NCBI RefSeq assembly: GCF_001650405.1
Contig: NZ_LWCU01000053.1
Span: forward strand, 1 to 64,000
Reading direction: 5' to 3'
Length of the DNA stretch: 64,000 nt
Origin: Microbacterium sp. H83
Lineage (GTDB): Bacteria; Actinomycetota; Actinomycetes; Actinomycetales; Microbacteriaceae
Each line of letters begins with the position of its first letter. Position 1 is the first letter of the stretch. Of the stretch, positions 53,616 through 62,564 are shown piece by piece. Position numbers and translations under genes: made by a program. The notes beneath the pieces were generated by a model that saw only the letters and a program-made list of their open reading frames with translations, was not told the DNA's origin and searched no databases.

Positions 53616-54671
53616 TCAGGCAGGGTCCCCCTGCACAGGTCCCTCGGTGTTCGGCTTCCACCCGAGGGCGGGAGCGACGTGCTCGGCGAAGGCCTCGAGC
53701 ACGTGGAGGTTGTACTCCGGTCCGAGCTGGTTGGGGATCGTGAGCATCAGGGTGTCGGCGGCCATGACGGCCTCGTCGGCGAGCAGCTGCCTGATGAGCA
53801 CATCGGGCTCGGCGGCGTAGGTCTTGCCGAACGTCGAGCGGTACCCGTCGATGATGCCGATCTGATCGGCGTTCTCCTCGCTGCGGAGTCCGAAGTACGC
53901 GCGGTCCATGTCGGACACGAGCGGGAAGACGCTGCGGCTGACCGAGATGCGCGGCGTGCCGGTGTGGCCCGCCTCCTTGTAGGCGGCGCGGTACAGGTCG
54001 ATCTGCTCGCGCTGCAGCTCATGGAACGGCACGCCGGTCGCCTCGGTGAGCAGCGTGGAGCTCATCATGTTGAGCCCCTTGCGACCGGTCTCCTCCGCGG
54101 TGGCGCGCGAGCCGGACCCCCACCAGACGTGGTCGCGGAGCGTCGGCGACTGCGGCTCGACGGCCAGGTAGCGGCCGGGTCCCACCATCCGGGGGTCGCC
54201 GGGTGCGAGGGCCTCGCCATCGATCGCGCGCAGGAAGAGATCGAACTTCTCCCGGGCGATGACACCGCCGCGCTCCGGGTCCTCCTCGTCATGGAAGCCG
54301 AACGTCTCGTATCCGCGGAGCGCCGTCTCGGGTGAGCCACGACTCACGCCGAGCGCGATCCTGCCGTCGGCGATGAGGTCGAGGGCGGCCGCCTCCTCGG
54401 CGAACTGGAACGGGTTCTCGTAGCGCATGTCGATCACGCCGGTCCCCACCTCGATGCGCTCGGTGCGCGCCGCCATCGCCGACAGCAGCGGCATGGGCGA
54501 CGCCGCCTGGCGCGCCCAGTGGTGCACGCGCACGTACGCGCCGTTCACCCCGAGCTCATCGGCGCCTTCCGCGATCTCGATGGTCTGCTTCAACATGTCA
54601 CCGGCGGTGCGGGTCGCCGAGCCGGGCACGTCCGCATAGTGCCCGAACGAGAGGAATCCGAAAGCCTTCAT
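53616..54671 (-). CDS. LLM-class flavin-dependent oxidoreductase
   Basis: 351 residues of a luciferase-like TIM barrel. Features are FGFLSFGHYAD, ADELGVNGAYVRVHHWARQAASPMPLLSAMAARTERIEVGTGVIDMRYENPFQFAEEAAALDLI and GRIALGVSRGSPE. It probably reduces or oxygenates a small substrate using FMNH2; the substrate is unknown. Its stop abuts the stop of the ASCH gene on the opposite strand. Confidence 0.88.
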   Translation of the reverse strand: MKAFGFLSFGHYADVPGSATRTAGDMLKQTIEIAEGADELGVNGAYVRVHHWARQAASPMPLLSAMAARTERIEVGTGVIDMRYENPFQFAEEAAALDLIADGRIALGVSRGSPETALRGYETFGFHDEEDPERGGVIAREKFDLFLRAIDGEALAPGDPRMVGPGRYLAVEPQSPTLRDHVWWGSGSRATAEETGRKGLNMMSSTLLTEATGVPFHELQREQIDLYRAAYKEAGHTGTPRISVSRSVFPLVSDMDRAYFGLRSEENADQIGIIDGYRSTFGKTYAAEPDVLIRQLLADEAVMAADTLMLTIPNQLGPEYNLHVLEAFAEHVAPALGWKPNTEGPVQGDPA

Positions 54672-54711
54672 GGTGTATTCGAACGCATGGATGCGGTGAT
54701 GTATTCCGGAG

Positions 54712-56253
54712 TCACGGGCGGGCGAGCAGCAGACCGTCGAGCACGAGCTGGCGGATGCGGGGCTCGAGGTCCGCCCAGAGCTCGACCAGTGGCACCTCGA
54801 ACAGATCGGCGATCGCTGCGACGATCTGCATGACCGTGAGCTCGCCGTCGCAGGCGCCGACGAAGGCGGCGAGCGCCGGGTCCACGGCGATCGTGCGCGC
54901 GAAGCCGCCCCCCTGACGCAGTTCGATGATGCTCGGATCGTCGTTGCCAGGAAGCAGGTGGCGCGCCTCGGTGACGTCGGATGCGGTGACGAGGGCCTCG
55001 GGCAGGCCCTGGCCGAGCAGATCGTGGGCCGCCACCCCGGCGCGCAGCGCGCTGCCGACGTTCGCGATCGGCTGCGACAGCCTCTCGAGACGGCGCAGGG
55101 GCGTCGCCTCGCCTGCGAGACCCGCAGGCCGTCGGATGAGGATATAGCCGAATCCGACCGCGGTCACGCCGCGCGCCTCGAAGTCGTCCAGCCAGGCGGC
55201 GAGCAGGGGCGTGAAGCCCGTGTCGCGCGGCGTGGTGCCTCCGTCACGGATCCACAGCTCGGCGTAGGCCAGAGGCGACAGCTCCTCTCGCTGCACCACC
55301 CACAGGTCGAGGTCGTCGACCACCCAGGACGCGAGCCGGTCGAGACCGGCACGACCCGTCAGCTCCGGCTGACCGCCGCGCGACTCCCAGTTGCCGAGCA
55401 GCTGCGCCGACCCGCCGGGCGCGAGGAACTCGGGCACGCTGCGCACGAACTGCTCGACCAGGGCGTCTCCCACGAGCCCTCCGTCGCGGTATTCGTACTC
55501 GGGCACGCCGTCGACACGGGGGGTGATCACGAACGGCGGGTTCGACACGATCAGATCGAACGTCTCCCCGGCCACGGGCTCGAACATGCTCCCCCGGCGG
55601 AAGTCGATGGAGGCCACTCCGTTCAGCTGCGCGTTGAGCTCGGCGTACGCGAGAGCGCGCTCGGAGATGTCGGTGGCGACGACGGACCCGGCGTGGCGGG
55701 CGACGAGCAGCGCCTGGATGCCGCATCCCGTGCCGAGATCGAGAGCTCGATCGACCTCGACCGGCATGACGATCTCGGCCAGGGTGCGCGAAGCGCCGCC
55801 CACGCCCAGCACATGGTCGGCGGGGAGCGGACCGTCGAGGGCCACCTCGTCGAGGTCGCTCGCGATCCACCATTCGCCGATCCCCTCGGCGTCGACGAAG
55901 GACTGCGGACGGACGAGCGCGGTCGCGACGACCGTCTCTCCGACGACGCGTCCCAGCCCGAGAGCCTCGAGGCCTCCGACGCCGAGGGCGGGCAGCGCCG
56001 TTGCGACGGCCCCGGCAGGCTGCGGCATCCCCAGCACGAGCAGGCGGCCGAGGGTGGCGAGCGTGCCGTCGTCGCCGTGGATCGCACGGAGGATGGGTTC
56101 GCGCATGCCCCTCGCCAGAGCGTCGTCGGCCTCCTCTCCCCACAGGCGGCGGAGCGGCTCCGAGCGGAAGTCCGCGGCGTCGAGATCGGCGGCGAGCGCG
56201 CCGGCGAGGATCGGATCGGGGACGGGGGCGGGGGTGTCGGACACGGCCGTCAC
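54712..56253 (-). CDS. Class I SAM-dependent methyltransferase (HemK/PrmC-like, NPPF motif)
   Basis: 513 residues. The N-terminal helical domain (about 1-130) is of the type fused to methyltransferases in actinobacteria. The SAM fold follows with DLGTGCGIQALLVARHAGSVVATDISERALAYAELN (about 170-205). The catalytic motif SNPPFVI (about 240) is of the kind that methylates amides or exocyclic amines. A C-terminal region has MQIVAAIADLFEVPLVELWADLEPRI. The target is unknown; rRNA or protein Gln are family options. Confidence 0.85.
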   Translation of the reverse strand: MTAVSDTPAPVPDPILAGALAADLDAADFRSEPLRRLWGEEADDALARGMREPILRAIHGDDGTLATLGRLLVLGMPQPAGAVATALPALGVGGLEALGLGRVVGETVVATALVRPQSFVDAEGIGEWWIASDLDEVALDGPLPADHVLGVGGASRTLAEIVMPVEVDRALDLGTGCGIQALLVARHAGSVVATDISERALAYAELNAQLNGVASIDFRRGSMFEPVAGETFDLIVSNPPFVITPRVDGVPEYEYRDGGLVGDALVEQFVRSVPEFLAPGGSAQLLGNWESRGGQPELTGRAGLDRLASWVVDDLDLWVVQREELSPLAYAELWIRDGGTTPRDTGFTPLLAAWLDDFEARGVTAVGFGYILIRRPAGLAGEATPLRRLERLSQPIANVGSALRAGVAAHDLLGQGLPEALVTASDVTEARHLLPGNDDPSIIELRQGGGFARTIAVDPALAAFVGACDGELTVMQIVAAIADLFEVPLVELWADLEPRIRQLVLDGLLLARP

Positions 56254-56351
56254 TCTACGCGTCTTCAGCGTTCTCCCTCAGCCGCCCGCCTAGAATCACA
56301 AGGTCACCACTCACGAGCAGCCCGGGTTCCCGGCGTTCGAGGAAGACCTCC

Positions 56352-58508
56352 ATGACCGCGACCACTCTCGAGAACGGCCCCCGCGCGCGCCTGCACCGTC
56401 TGGCACGCCGGTCCGTCGTCTTCGCGATCGTTCTCGGAACCTGCGGATCCGGGGCAGGCAGCGCCTTCGCCGCCGACGGCGCGGTCGCGGACACCACCCC
56501 CGTCGAACTGCACGTGACGGCCGGAGTTCGCGGCACCGTCGCCCCTGGCAGCGCGACGACCGCCTCCGTCACGGTGCAGAACGACTCCGAGACGCGGCTC
56601 TCGGCGGGGCAGGTCAGCATCGAGCTGAACCGCACGCCGCTCGACGACGGGCAGGCCGTCGACGCCTGGCTCGACGACTCCGACGCCGACGGCGCCTTCG
56701 ACGAGATCGGCACCGATGCGATCTCCGGCGTCGACCCCGACGGTGCGGTCACCGCATCCCTCACCATCGCGCAGGAGAGCCTGGCGGAGCTCGCTCCCGG
56801 CGTCTACCCGCTGCGGGCGAGCCTGTCGGCAGTGCAGGACGACGACGCGGAGGCCATCTCGTCGACCAGCGTGCTGGTGGTGACCGCGGCACCGACTGCT
56901 CCGGTCGCCGTGATGGTGCCGATCACCGCCACCCCGCAGGACGGCGCGCTGCTCACTGCCGAGGAGCTCGCCGCTCTCACCGGAGCGGACGGCGATCTCA
57001 CCGCCGCGATCGACGGCGTCGCGGGCACCTCCGCCGTGCTCGCCATCGATCCGGCCATCCCCGCGGCGATCCGGGCGCTCGGGTCGGCGGCTCCGGCGCA
57101 GGCCGTGGAGTGGCTCCGTCAGCTCGACGCCCTCCCCAACGAGCGATTCGCGCTGCAGTTCGCCGATGCCGACGCCACGACGCAGTCGCAGGCGGGACTC
57201 CCGGACCTCCTGAAGCCCACGACGCTGGCCCCGTTCCTCTCCCCTGGCAACTTCGCGGCGACGACCGTCGCCCCGGGCGCCACCCCGACGGCCGCGCCGT
57301 CTCCGTCGCCCACCGAGGGTCCGGTGCTGCCGGACGACGAGACGCTCACCGTCGTCGAGGGTGCGGTCCCCGGCATCCTGTGGCCGCGCACCGACCTCTC
57401 CACCGCTGACCTCGCTCTCTTCTCCGCCTACGTCGGCGGGACGGCGACCACGGTCCTCTCGTCCTCGTCGGTGGGGGGCGCGGTCGGCGCGCACGCGACG
57501 ATCGGCGACGCGGACGCCCTCATCGCCGACGCCGCGGCATCCGACGCCCTCTCGCGCGCCGCGGGCGAGGGCGACACGGCCGTCCGGCAGGGCTGGCTCG
57601 CCGAAGCCAGCGCCCGCCTGTACCTCTCGGGACTCGACAGTGCCGGCGCCCCTCTTCTGGTCGCCCTCGACCGCGACGAGAACCGCCCCGCCGATGCGCT
57701 CAAGGAGACGATCTCCGCCGTCGACTCGTTCGGCGTGGGCCTCGAGGCGGTCCGCACGGCTCCGGCGGCGACCGCGGCGCTCACGACGGATCCCGACACC
57801 TCCCGCGGGACGTCCCTCCAGCAGATGCTCGCGAGCGAGGGGCCGCTGACGCAGTTCGCGAGCGTGCTCGACGATCCGCAGCTCCTCCTCGGCCCGAAGC
57901 GCATACAGATCATGAGGGCGACCGCGGTGGGCCTGAGCGGCGACGGCTTCGAGGATGCGGTCGCCGACGTCGACGCGGCGACGGCCGACACGCTGGACGC
58001 GATCGACATCCCTCCGGCGAGCACCATCCAGCTCCTCTCGGCGAACGCCGATCTGCCCTTCTCGGTGCGCAACGAGCTGCCCTGGCCCGTCAACGTCACC
58101 CTCACCGTGCTGCCCAGCGACACCCGCCTCGAGGTCCAGCGCGTGACACCGTGGGTGATCCAGCCGGGCACCACGACGCGTGTCAAGGTGCCGGTGTCGG
58201 CACGCGTCGGAAGCGGCGAGGTGAGCCTGCGACTCGAGCTCTCGAGCCCGACCGGCGTCCCGATCAGCCAGCCCGAGACCGTCCGCGTCTCCGTGCGTGC
58301 GGAATGGGAGACCATCGGTCTCGCCGTGTTCGGAGGGCTGATCGTCCTGCTGCTCGGCCTCGGCATCATCCGGACCGTGCGCCGCCGGCGTCGTGAGTCC
58401 GCCGAAGAGGCGGCGGATGCGGAGAAGGATGCCGACGCGGAGACGGATGCGGACGCGGACAAGGATGCCGGCGCGGCGAGCGCGACGGCGAAGGAGTCGA
58501 ATGAGTAG
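56352..58508 (+). CDS. DUF6049 family exported protein, MurJ partner gene
   Basis: 718 residues. Signal peptide to about residue 43 (GSAFAADG). A beta-rich N-terminal domain (VELHVTAGVRGTVAPGSATTASVTVQN), a large central domain and a C-terminal beta-sandwich (LEVQRVTPWVIQPGTTTRVKVPVSARV) precede one membrane helix (about 653-675). A basic stop and a cytosolic Asp/Glu/Ala tail with repeated DADAE follow. It overlaps murJ by 8 bp, the conserved actinobacterial arrangement. Probably an extracytoplasmic factor in the peptidoglycan lipid II flipping pathway, but uncharacterised. Confidence 0.88.
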   Translation: MTATTLENGPRARLHRLARRSVVFAIVLGTCGSGAGSAFAADGAVADTTPVELHVTAGVRGTVAPGSATTASVTVQNDSETRLSAGQVSIELNRTPLDDGQAVDAWLDDSDADGAFDEIGTDAISGVDPDGAVTASLTIAQESLAELAPGVYPLRASLSAVQDDDAEAISSTSVLVVTAAPTAPVAVMVPITATPQDGALLTAEELAALTGADGDLTAAIDGVAGTSAVLAIDPAIPAAIRALGSAAPAQAVEWLRQLDALPNERFALQFADADATTQSQAGLPDLLKPTTLAPFLSPGNFAATTVAPGATPTAAPSPSPTEGPVLPDDETLTVVEGAVPGILWPRTDLSTADLALFSAYVGGTATTVLSSSSVGGAVGAHATIGDADALIADAAASDALSRAAGEGDTAVRQGWLAEASARLYLSGLDSAGAPLLVALDRDENRPADALKETISAVDSFGVGLEAVRTAPAATAALTTDPDTSRGTSLQQMLASEGPLTQFASVLDDPQLLLGPKRIQIMRATAVGLSGDGFEDAVADVDAATADTLDAIDIPPASTIQLLSANADLPFSVRNELPWPVNVTLTVLPSDTRLEVQRVTPWVIQPGTTTRVKVPVSARVGSGEVSLRLELSSPTGVPISQPETVRVSVRAEWETIGLAVFGGLIVLLLGLGIIRTVRRRRRESAEEAADAEKDADAETDADADKDAGAASATAKESNE

Positions 58509-60120
58509 TCTCGGCCGCGCCAGCGCGCTGATCGGCGCCGGGACGCTCATCTCGCGCGTCACGGGTCTCGTCCGCACCATCGTGCTCGTCGGCGTGATCG
58601 GCTCCGTCGGAGCGGGGGCGGCCGACGCGTTCGCGATCGCGAACCAGCTGCCAAACAACGTCTTCTCGCTGATCTCGGTGGGCGTGCTGACCGCCGTGAT
58701 CATTCCCCAGATCGTGAAGGCCACGGCCGACGCCGACGGCGGTAACGCCTTCATCTCCAAGCTGTTCACGCTCGGCACGGTCGTGCTCGTCGTGATCACG
58801 GGTGTCGCGACGATCGCCTCGCCCTGGTTGGTCTGGCTGTACGCGGGCGCCAAGGGGTCGCCGGAGTTCCTCGCCCTCGCCACGGCGTTCGCCTACTGGT
58901 GCATGCCGCAGATCCTGTTCTACGGCCTGTACGCACTGCTCGGCGAGGCTCTGAACGCGCGGCGCATCTTCGGGCCGTTCACCTGGGCGCCGGTCGTCAA
59001 CAACATCGTGTCGATCATCGGCTTCCTCATCATCGCGGCCCTGTTCGGTGGACCTCTCACGCGGGTGTCCGACTGGAGCCCCGCGATGATCGCCGCTCTG
59101 GGCGGCACCGCGACCCTCGGCATCCTGATCCAGGCCGCGATCCTCCTGGTGTTCTGGCGCAGCACCGGTCTCTCGCTCCGCCCCGACTTCCGCTGGCGCG
59201 GGGTCGGCCTCGGCAACGTCGGCAAGCTGGCGGGGTGGACGTTCCTCATGGCCCTCGCGAGTCTCGTCGCCGGTCTCGTGCAGACGCAGATCCTCACCGA
59301 CGCCTCGGGCGTCGGCGCCTCGGTGGCGACGTTCCAGTACGCCTGGCTGATCTTCATGCTCCCGTACTCGATCATCGTGCTCTCGATCGGCACCCCGTAC
59401 TTCACGCAGATCAGCGAGCACGCCGCCGCCGGTCGCGACGCCGAGGTGCGTGCGGACATCGCGCAGAGCATCCGCACCCTGCTCTTCTTCATCGCCGCGG
59501 CGGTCGCGGCCGTCGCCGCCGCCGCGATCCCCGCGTCCCGTGTGTTCACGAACGCGGCATCCGATGCGGCGGATGCCGCACTGGTCCTGCTCTGCTTCCT
59601 GGTGTGCCTCGTGCCGCTCACCGTGCTCTTCATCGTGCAGCGCACGTTCTACGCCTATGGCGACACCCGCACGCCCTTCTGGTTCACGGTCTTCCAATGC
59701 GGCCTCGTCGTGCTCAGCGCCTTCGTCGCGCAGTGGCTCCTGGCCGCAGACGCGATCGAGGTGACCGCCCTGGCGGCGACCATCGCTCTGGGGCAGTCCG
59801 TCGCGAGCACGATCCAGACCGTGCTCGCCGTCTGGCTCCTCCACCGCCGCCTCGGCGGCCTGCAGATCCGCGGATGGATGACCGCCGTGCTGCGGTTCGC
59901 GATCGCCGCCGTCCCCGCCGGCCTCGCCGGCTGGGGCGTCTTCCTGCTGCTCGGCGGGCCCACCGGCTGGACCACCGCAGACAAGCTCCAGGGCGCCCTG
60001 GGGACGTGCATCATCGGGCTCGCCGTGCTGGTCGTCTACGTCGTCATCCTCGCGCTCCTGCGGGCTCCCGAGCTGAAGGCCGCCGGCTCGATGGTGCGGC
60101 GCTTCCTGCCCGGCCGCTGA
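58501..60120 (+). CDS. murJ: Lipid II flippase MurJ (MviN)
   Basis: 539 residues with about 14 membrane helices. MVF/MurJ signatures are SLGRASALIGAGTLISRVTGLVRTIVLV, ADAFAIANQLPN and VIIPQIVKA near the N-terminus. Later ones are YWCMPQILFYGLYALLGEALNARR and FIVQRTFYAYGDTRTPFW. It translocates lipid II across the membrane for peptidoglycan synthesis. It lacks the pseudokinase extension of mycobacterial MviN. It starts inside the DUF6049 gene and precedes trxB by 101 bp. Confidence 0.95.
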   Translation: MSSLGRASALIGAGTLISRVTGLVRTIVLVGVIGSVGAGAADAFAIANQLPNNVFSLISVGVLTAVIIPQIVKATADADGGNAFISKLFTLGTVVLVVITGVATIASPWLVWLYAGAKGSPEFLALATAFAYWCMPQILFYGLYALLGEALNARRIFGPFTWAPVVNNIVSIIGFLIIAALFGGPLTRVSDWSPAMIAALGGTATLGILIQAAILLVFWRSTGLSLRPDFRWRGVGLGNVGKLAGWTFLMALASLVAGLVQTQILTDASGVGASVATFQYAWLIFMLPYSIIVLSIGTPYFTQISEHAAAGRDAEVRADIAQSIRTLLFFIAAAVAAVAAAAIPASRVFTNAASDAADAALVLLCFLVCLVPLTVLFIVQRTFYAYGDTRTPFWFTVFQCGLVVLSAFVAQWLLAADAIEVTALAATIALGQSVASTIQTVLAVWLLHRRLGGLQIRGWMTAVLRFAIAAVPAGLAGWGVFLLLGGPTGWTTADKLQGALGTCIIGLAVLVVYVVILALLRAPELKAAGSMVRRFLPGR

Positions 60121-60221
60121 CCTCCCGGCGAGGGAATGCCCCGCGGTTACCATTGGTTGAAGCAGTCGAACGTCCGGCGACGCGTGAGCGACCCGGACAC
60201 CGCACCGATCACGGAGAGCAC

Positions 60222-61196
60222 ATGCGTCAGGTCATCATCATCGGCTCCGGCCCCGCCGGATTCACCGCCGCCATCTACGCGGCGCGCGCGAACCTCAAGC
60301 CGCTGCTCATCGCCAGCTCGGTGGAGGTCGGCGGCGAGCTGATGAACACCACCGAGGTCGAGAACTACCCGGGCTTCCCCGAGGGCATCCAGGGTCCCGA
60401 GCTCATGGCGAAGTTCCAGGAGCAGGCCGAGAAGTTCGGCACCGAGGTCGTGTACGACGACGTCACCGAGCTCGACCTCGCCGGCCCCGTCAAGAAGGTC
60501 ACGCTCGGCAGCGGCACCGTGCACGAGACCCGCGCGCTGATCTACGCGACGGGCTCGGCCTACCGCAAGCTGGGCATCGAGGGCGAGGAGCGTCTGTCGG
60601 GCTACGGGGTCTCCTGGTGCGCCACGTGCGACGGCTTCTTCTTCCGCGAGAAGACCATCGCCGTGGTGGGCGGCGGCGACTCGGCGATGGAGGAGGCGAC
60701 CTTCCTCACGCGTTTCGCGGACAAGGTCTACGTCATCCACCGCAAGGACTCCCTGCGTGCGTCGAAGATCATGCAGGAGCGTGCGTTCGCGAACGAGAAG
60801 ATCGCCTTCGTGTGGAACAGCGAGGTCGCGGAGGTCCTCGGAGGCGACTCCGTCACCGGCGTGCAGCTGCGCAACACGGTCGACGGCACGCTGAGCGACC
60901 TTCCTCTCGACGGCCTCTTCATCGCGATCGGCAACGACCCGCGCACGCACCTGGTGCACGAGAAGCTCGACCTCACGCCCGAGGGCACGATCTGGGTCGA
61001 CGGCCGTTCGTCGAAGACCACGGTCCCCGGCGTGTTCGCCGCGGGCGACGTGATCGACCCCACCTACCGTCAGGCGATCACCGCCGCCGGCTCCGGCACG
61101 GTCGCGGCGCTCGACGCCGAGCACTTCCTCGCCGACTTCGAGGATGCCTCGGTCGAGTTCCCGGCGGCAGAGGCCGCCGAGATCATCACGGCCTGA
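60222..61196 (+). CDS. trxB: Thioredoxin reductase
   Basis: 324 residues. FAD-binding GSGPAGFTAAIYAARANL at the start, redox-active WCATCDG (about 131-137), NADPH-binding VVGGGDSAMEEA and the C-terminal GVFAAGDVIDPTYRQAITAAGSG. It transfers electrons from NADPH to thioredoxin. The ATG follows GGAGAGCAC. trxA is 64 bp downstream on the same strand. Confidence 0.97.
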   Translation: MRQVIIIGSGPAGFTAAIYAARANLKPLLIASSVEVGGELMNTTEVENYPGFPEGIQGPELMAKFQEQAEKFGTEVVYDDVTELDLAGPVKKVTLGSGTVHETRALIYATGSAYRKLGIEGEERLSGYGVSWCATCDGFFFREKTIAVVGGGDSAMEEATFLTRFADKVYVIHRKDSLRASKIMQERAFANEKIAFVWNSEVAEVLGGDSVTGVQLRNTVDGTLSDLPLDGLFIAIGNDPRTHLVHEKLDLTPEGTIWVDGRSSKTTVPGVFAAGDVIDPTYRQAITAAGSGTVAALDAEHFLADFEDASVEFPAAEAAEIITA

Positions 61197-61260
61197 CCCG
61201 GGAACACTTTCACCCCGCCCGCTGTTGTAGCAGGCGAACCTCGAATCAAGGAGAACTCTG

Positions 61261-61584
61261 ATGAGTGCAAAGGCTACGAGCCAGGCGACCTGGGAGCAGG
61301 ACGTTCTGCAGGCCGACGGTCCCGTGCTGGTGGACTTCTGGGCGGAATGGTGCGGCCCGTGTCGCATGGTCGCTCCGGTCCTTGACCAGATCCAGGCCGA
61401 CAACCCCGAGAAGATCACCATCCTCAAGCTCAACGTGGACGAGAACCCCGAGCTGGCGATGAAGTACCAGATCACGTCGATCCCGGCCATGAAGGTCTTC
61501 CAGGGCGGCGAGGTCAAGACGACCATCATCGGCGCGAAGCCGAAGCCCGCTCTCGAGAAGGATCTCGCCGCTTTCATCGGCTGA
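61261..61584 (+). CDS. trxA: Thioredoxin
   Basis: 107 residues. Active site FWAEWCGPCRMVAPV (Cys about 33 and 36), cis-Pro in QITSIPAMKVF, C-terminal helix KPALEKDLAAFIG. Cytosolic disulfide reductase recycled by TrxB. Preceded by AAGGAGAA. Confidence 0.97.
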   Translation: MSAKATSQATWEQDVLQADGPVLVDFWAEWCGPCRMVAPVLDQIQADNPEKITILKLNVDENPELAMKYQITSIPAMKVFQGGEVKTTIIGAKPKPALEKDLAAFIG

Positions 61585-61593
61585 TCCTCCGGG

Positions 61594-61639
61594 AGAACAG
61601 AGAAGGTGCGGACCATCCGGTCCGCACCTTCTCTGTTCT
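61594..61639 (+). terminator. Terminator of the murJ-trxB-trxA unit
   Basis: A perfect 21-bp stem joins 61594-61614 to 61619-61639 around the tetraloop ATCC. It begins 10 bp after the trxA stop. No T-run follows. This is the longest perfect stem seen in the window. Confidence 0.85.
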
Positions 61640-61681
61640 CTGGGGTGACGACGATCCCGGGCGGGGTCGTGTGCAGTTCGT

Positions 61682-62215
61682 TCAGGACGGATGCTTGTCG
61701 GGCACCGGCACCGCGGGCAGGCCTCGTTGTGCGCGAGCTCGGTCGACGATCTCCTGGATCACCGGAGTCTTGGCGGCGCTGTAACTGCTCCCCCGTGACG
61801 CCGCTGCCACGGCGTCGATCTTCGCCGTGTCGTACAGGACCACGTCCTCGGGATGCGTCCTCAACCAGTCCCGCAGTATGCGCTGATTCACGTGCTCCCA
61901 CTCTTCCGCCATGAAGAAGTGCGCGATGGCCGTGCGGGTACCGCCCGTTTCGAGCAGCATCACAGGATGTGTGCGCACCGAGCTCCCCAGCCGCCACCCG
62001 ATCGACTCGAGGCCCGGGCGATGGCGCTCCACCTCGTCTCTGTCCACGACCCGCACGGCGATGTCGATGATGGGCTTGGCGCGCATGCCGGGCACGGCGG
62101 TCGATCCGATGTGCTCGATCACCCAATCCGGGTCTCCGTGTGCTGCCAGATCGACACGGAGATGCTCGAAACGGTCGGCCCAGGACGGGTCGTACGGCAC
62201 GAGCATCCGCGCCAT
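61682..62215 (-). CDS. GrpB/UPF0157 family nucleotidyltransferase-like protein
   Basis: 177 residues. Family motif VPYDPSWADRFEHLRVDLAAH, then IEHIGSTAVPGMRAKPIIDIAVRV with the nucleotidyltransferase-type acidic residues, and FFMAEEWEHVNQRILRDWLRTHPE near the middle. Members are putative nucleotidyltransferases, sometimes fused to dephospho-CoA kinase. The substrate is unknown. It starts 4 bp after the stop of the preceding small gene, so the two are co-transcribed. Confidence 0.9.
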   Translation of the reverse strand: MARMLVPYDPSWADRFEHLRVDLAAHGDPDWVIEHIGSTAVPGMRAKPIIDIAVRVVDRDEVERHRPGLESIGWRLGSSVRTHPVMLLETGGTRTAIAHFFMAEEWEHVNQRILRDWLRTHPEDVVLYDTAKIDAVAAASRGSSYSAAKTPVIQEIVDRARAQRGLPAVPVPDKHPS

Positions 62216-62219
62216 GACG

Positions 62220-62555
62220 TCAGTTCGCGTCCGCGACCGAGGGATCCCAGCGGCGGTGACGCTGCTTCTCGTCGAGGAGCCCCCACACGGCTGGGGTCAG
62301 CTCCGGGTACTCGAGAGAGATCTGGCGGAGCACCCGGTAGTGGCGTGCGGCGTTCGGACGCACCCCGTCATTCGCCGTGATGTTGTCGGCGCGCAGCAGG
62401 TAGACGACCAGCTCGTCGACGCTGGGCAGCTCCTCCATGAACTCCCACGGGTCCTCTCCCCCGAGCAGTCGCTCCTGGATGAGGACAGCGAGTTCGTCCG
62501 CCGCTTCGGCGCGCAGGACCTCGAGGCTGGCGCGGCGCGGGACGGACTCGGTCAT
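62220..62555 (-). CDS. Small hypothetical protein
   Basis: 111 residues, helical, acidic and soluble: LEVLRAEAADELAVLIQERLL, ELPSVDELVVYLLRADNIT, ARHYRVLRQISLEYPEL. I recognise no family. It precedes the GrpB-family gene by 4 bp and follows the MFS gene by 9 bp on the same strand. Confidence 0.65.
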   Translation of the reverse strand: MTESVPRRASLEVLRAEAADELAVLIQERLLGGEDPWEFMEELPSVDELVVYLLRADNITANDGVRPNAARHYRVLRQISLEYPELTPAVWGLLDEKQRHRRWDPSVADAN

Positions 62556-62564
62556 ACCTCCAGC

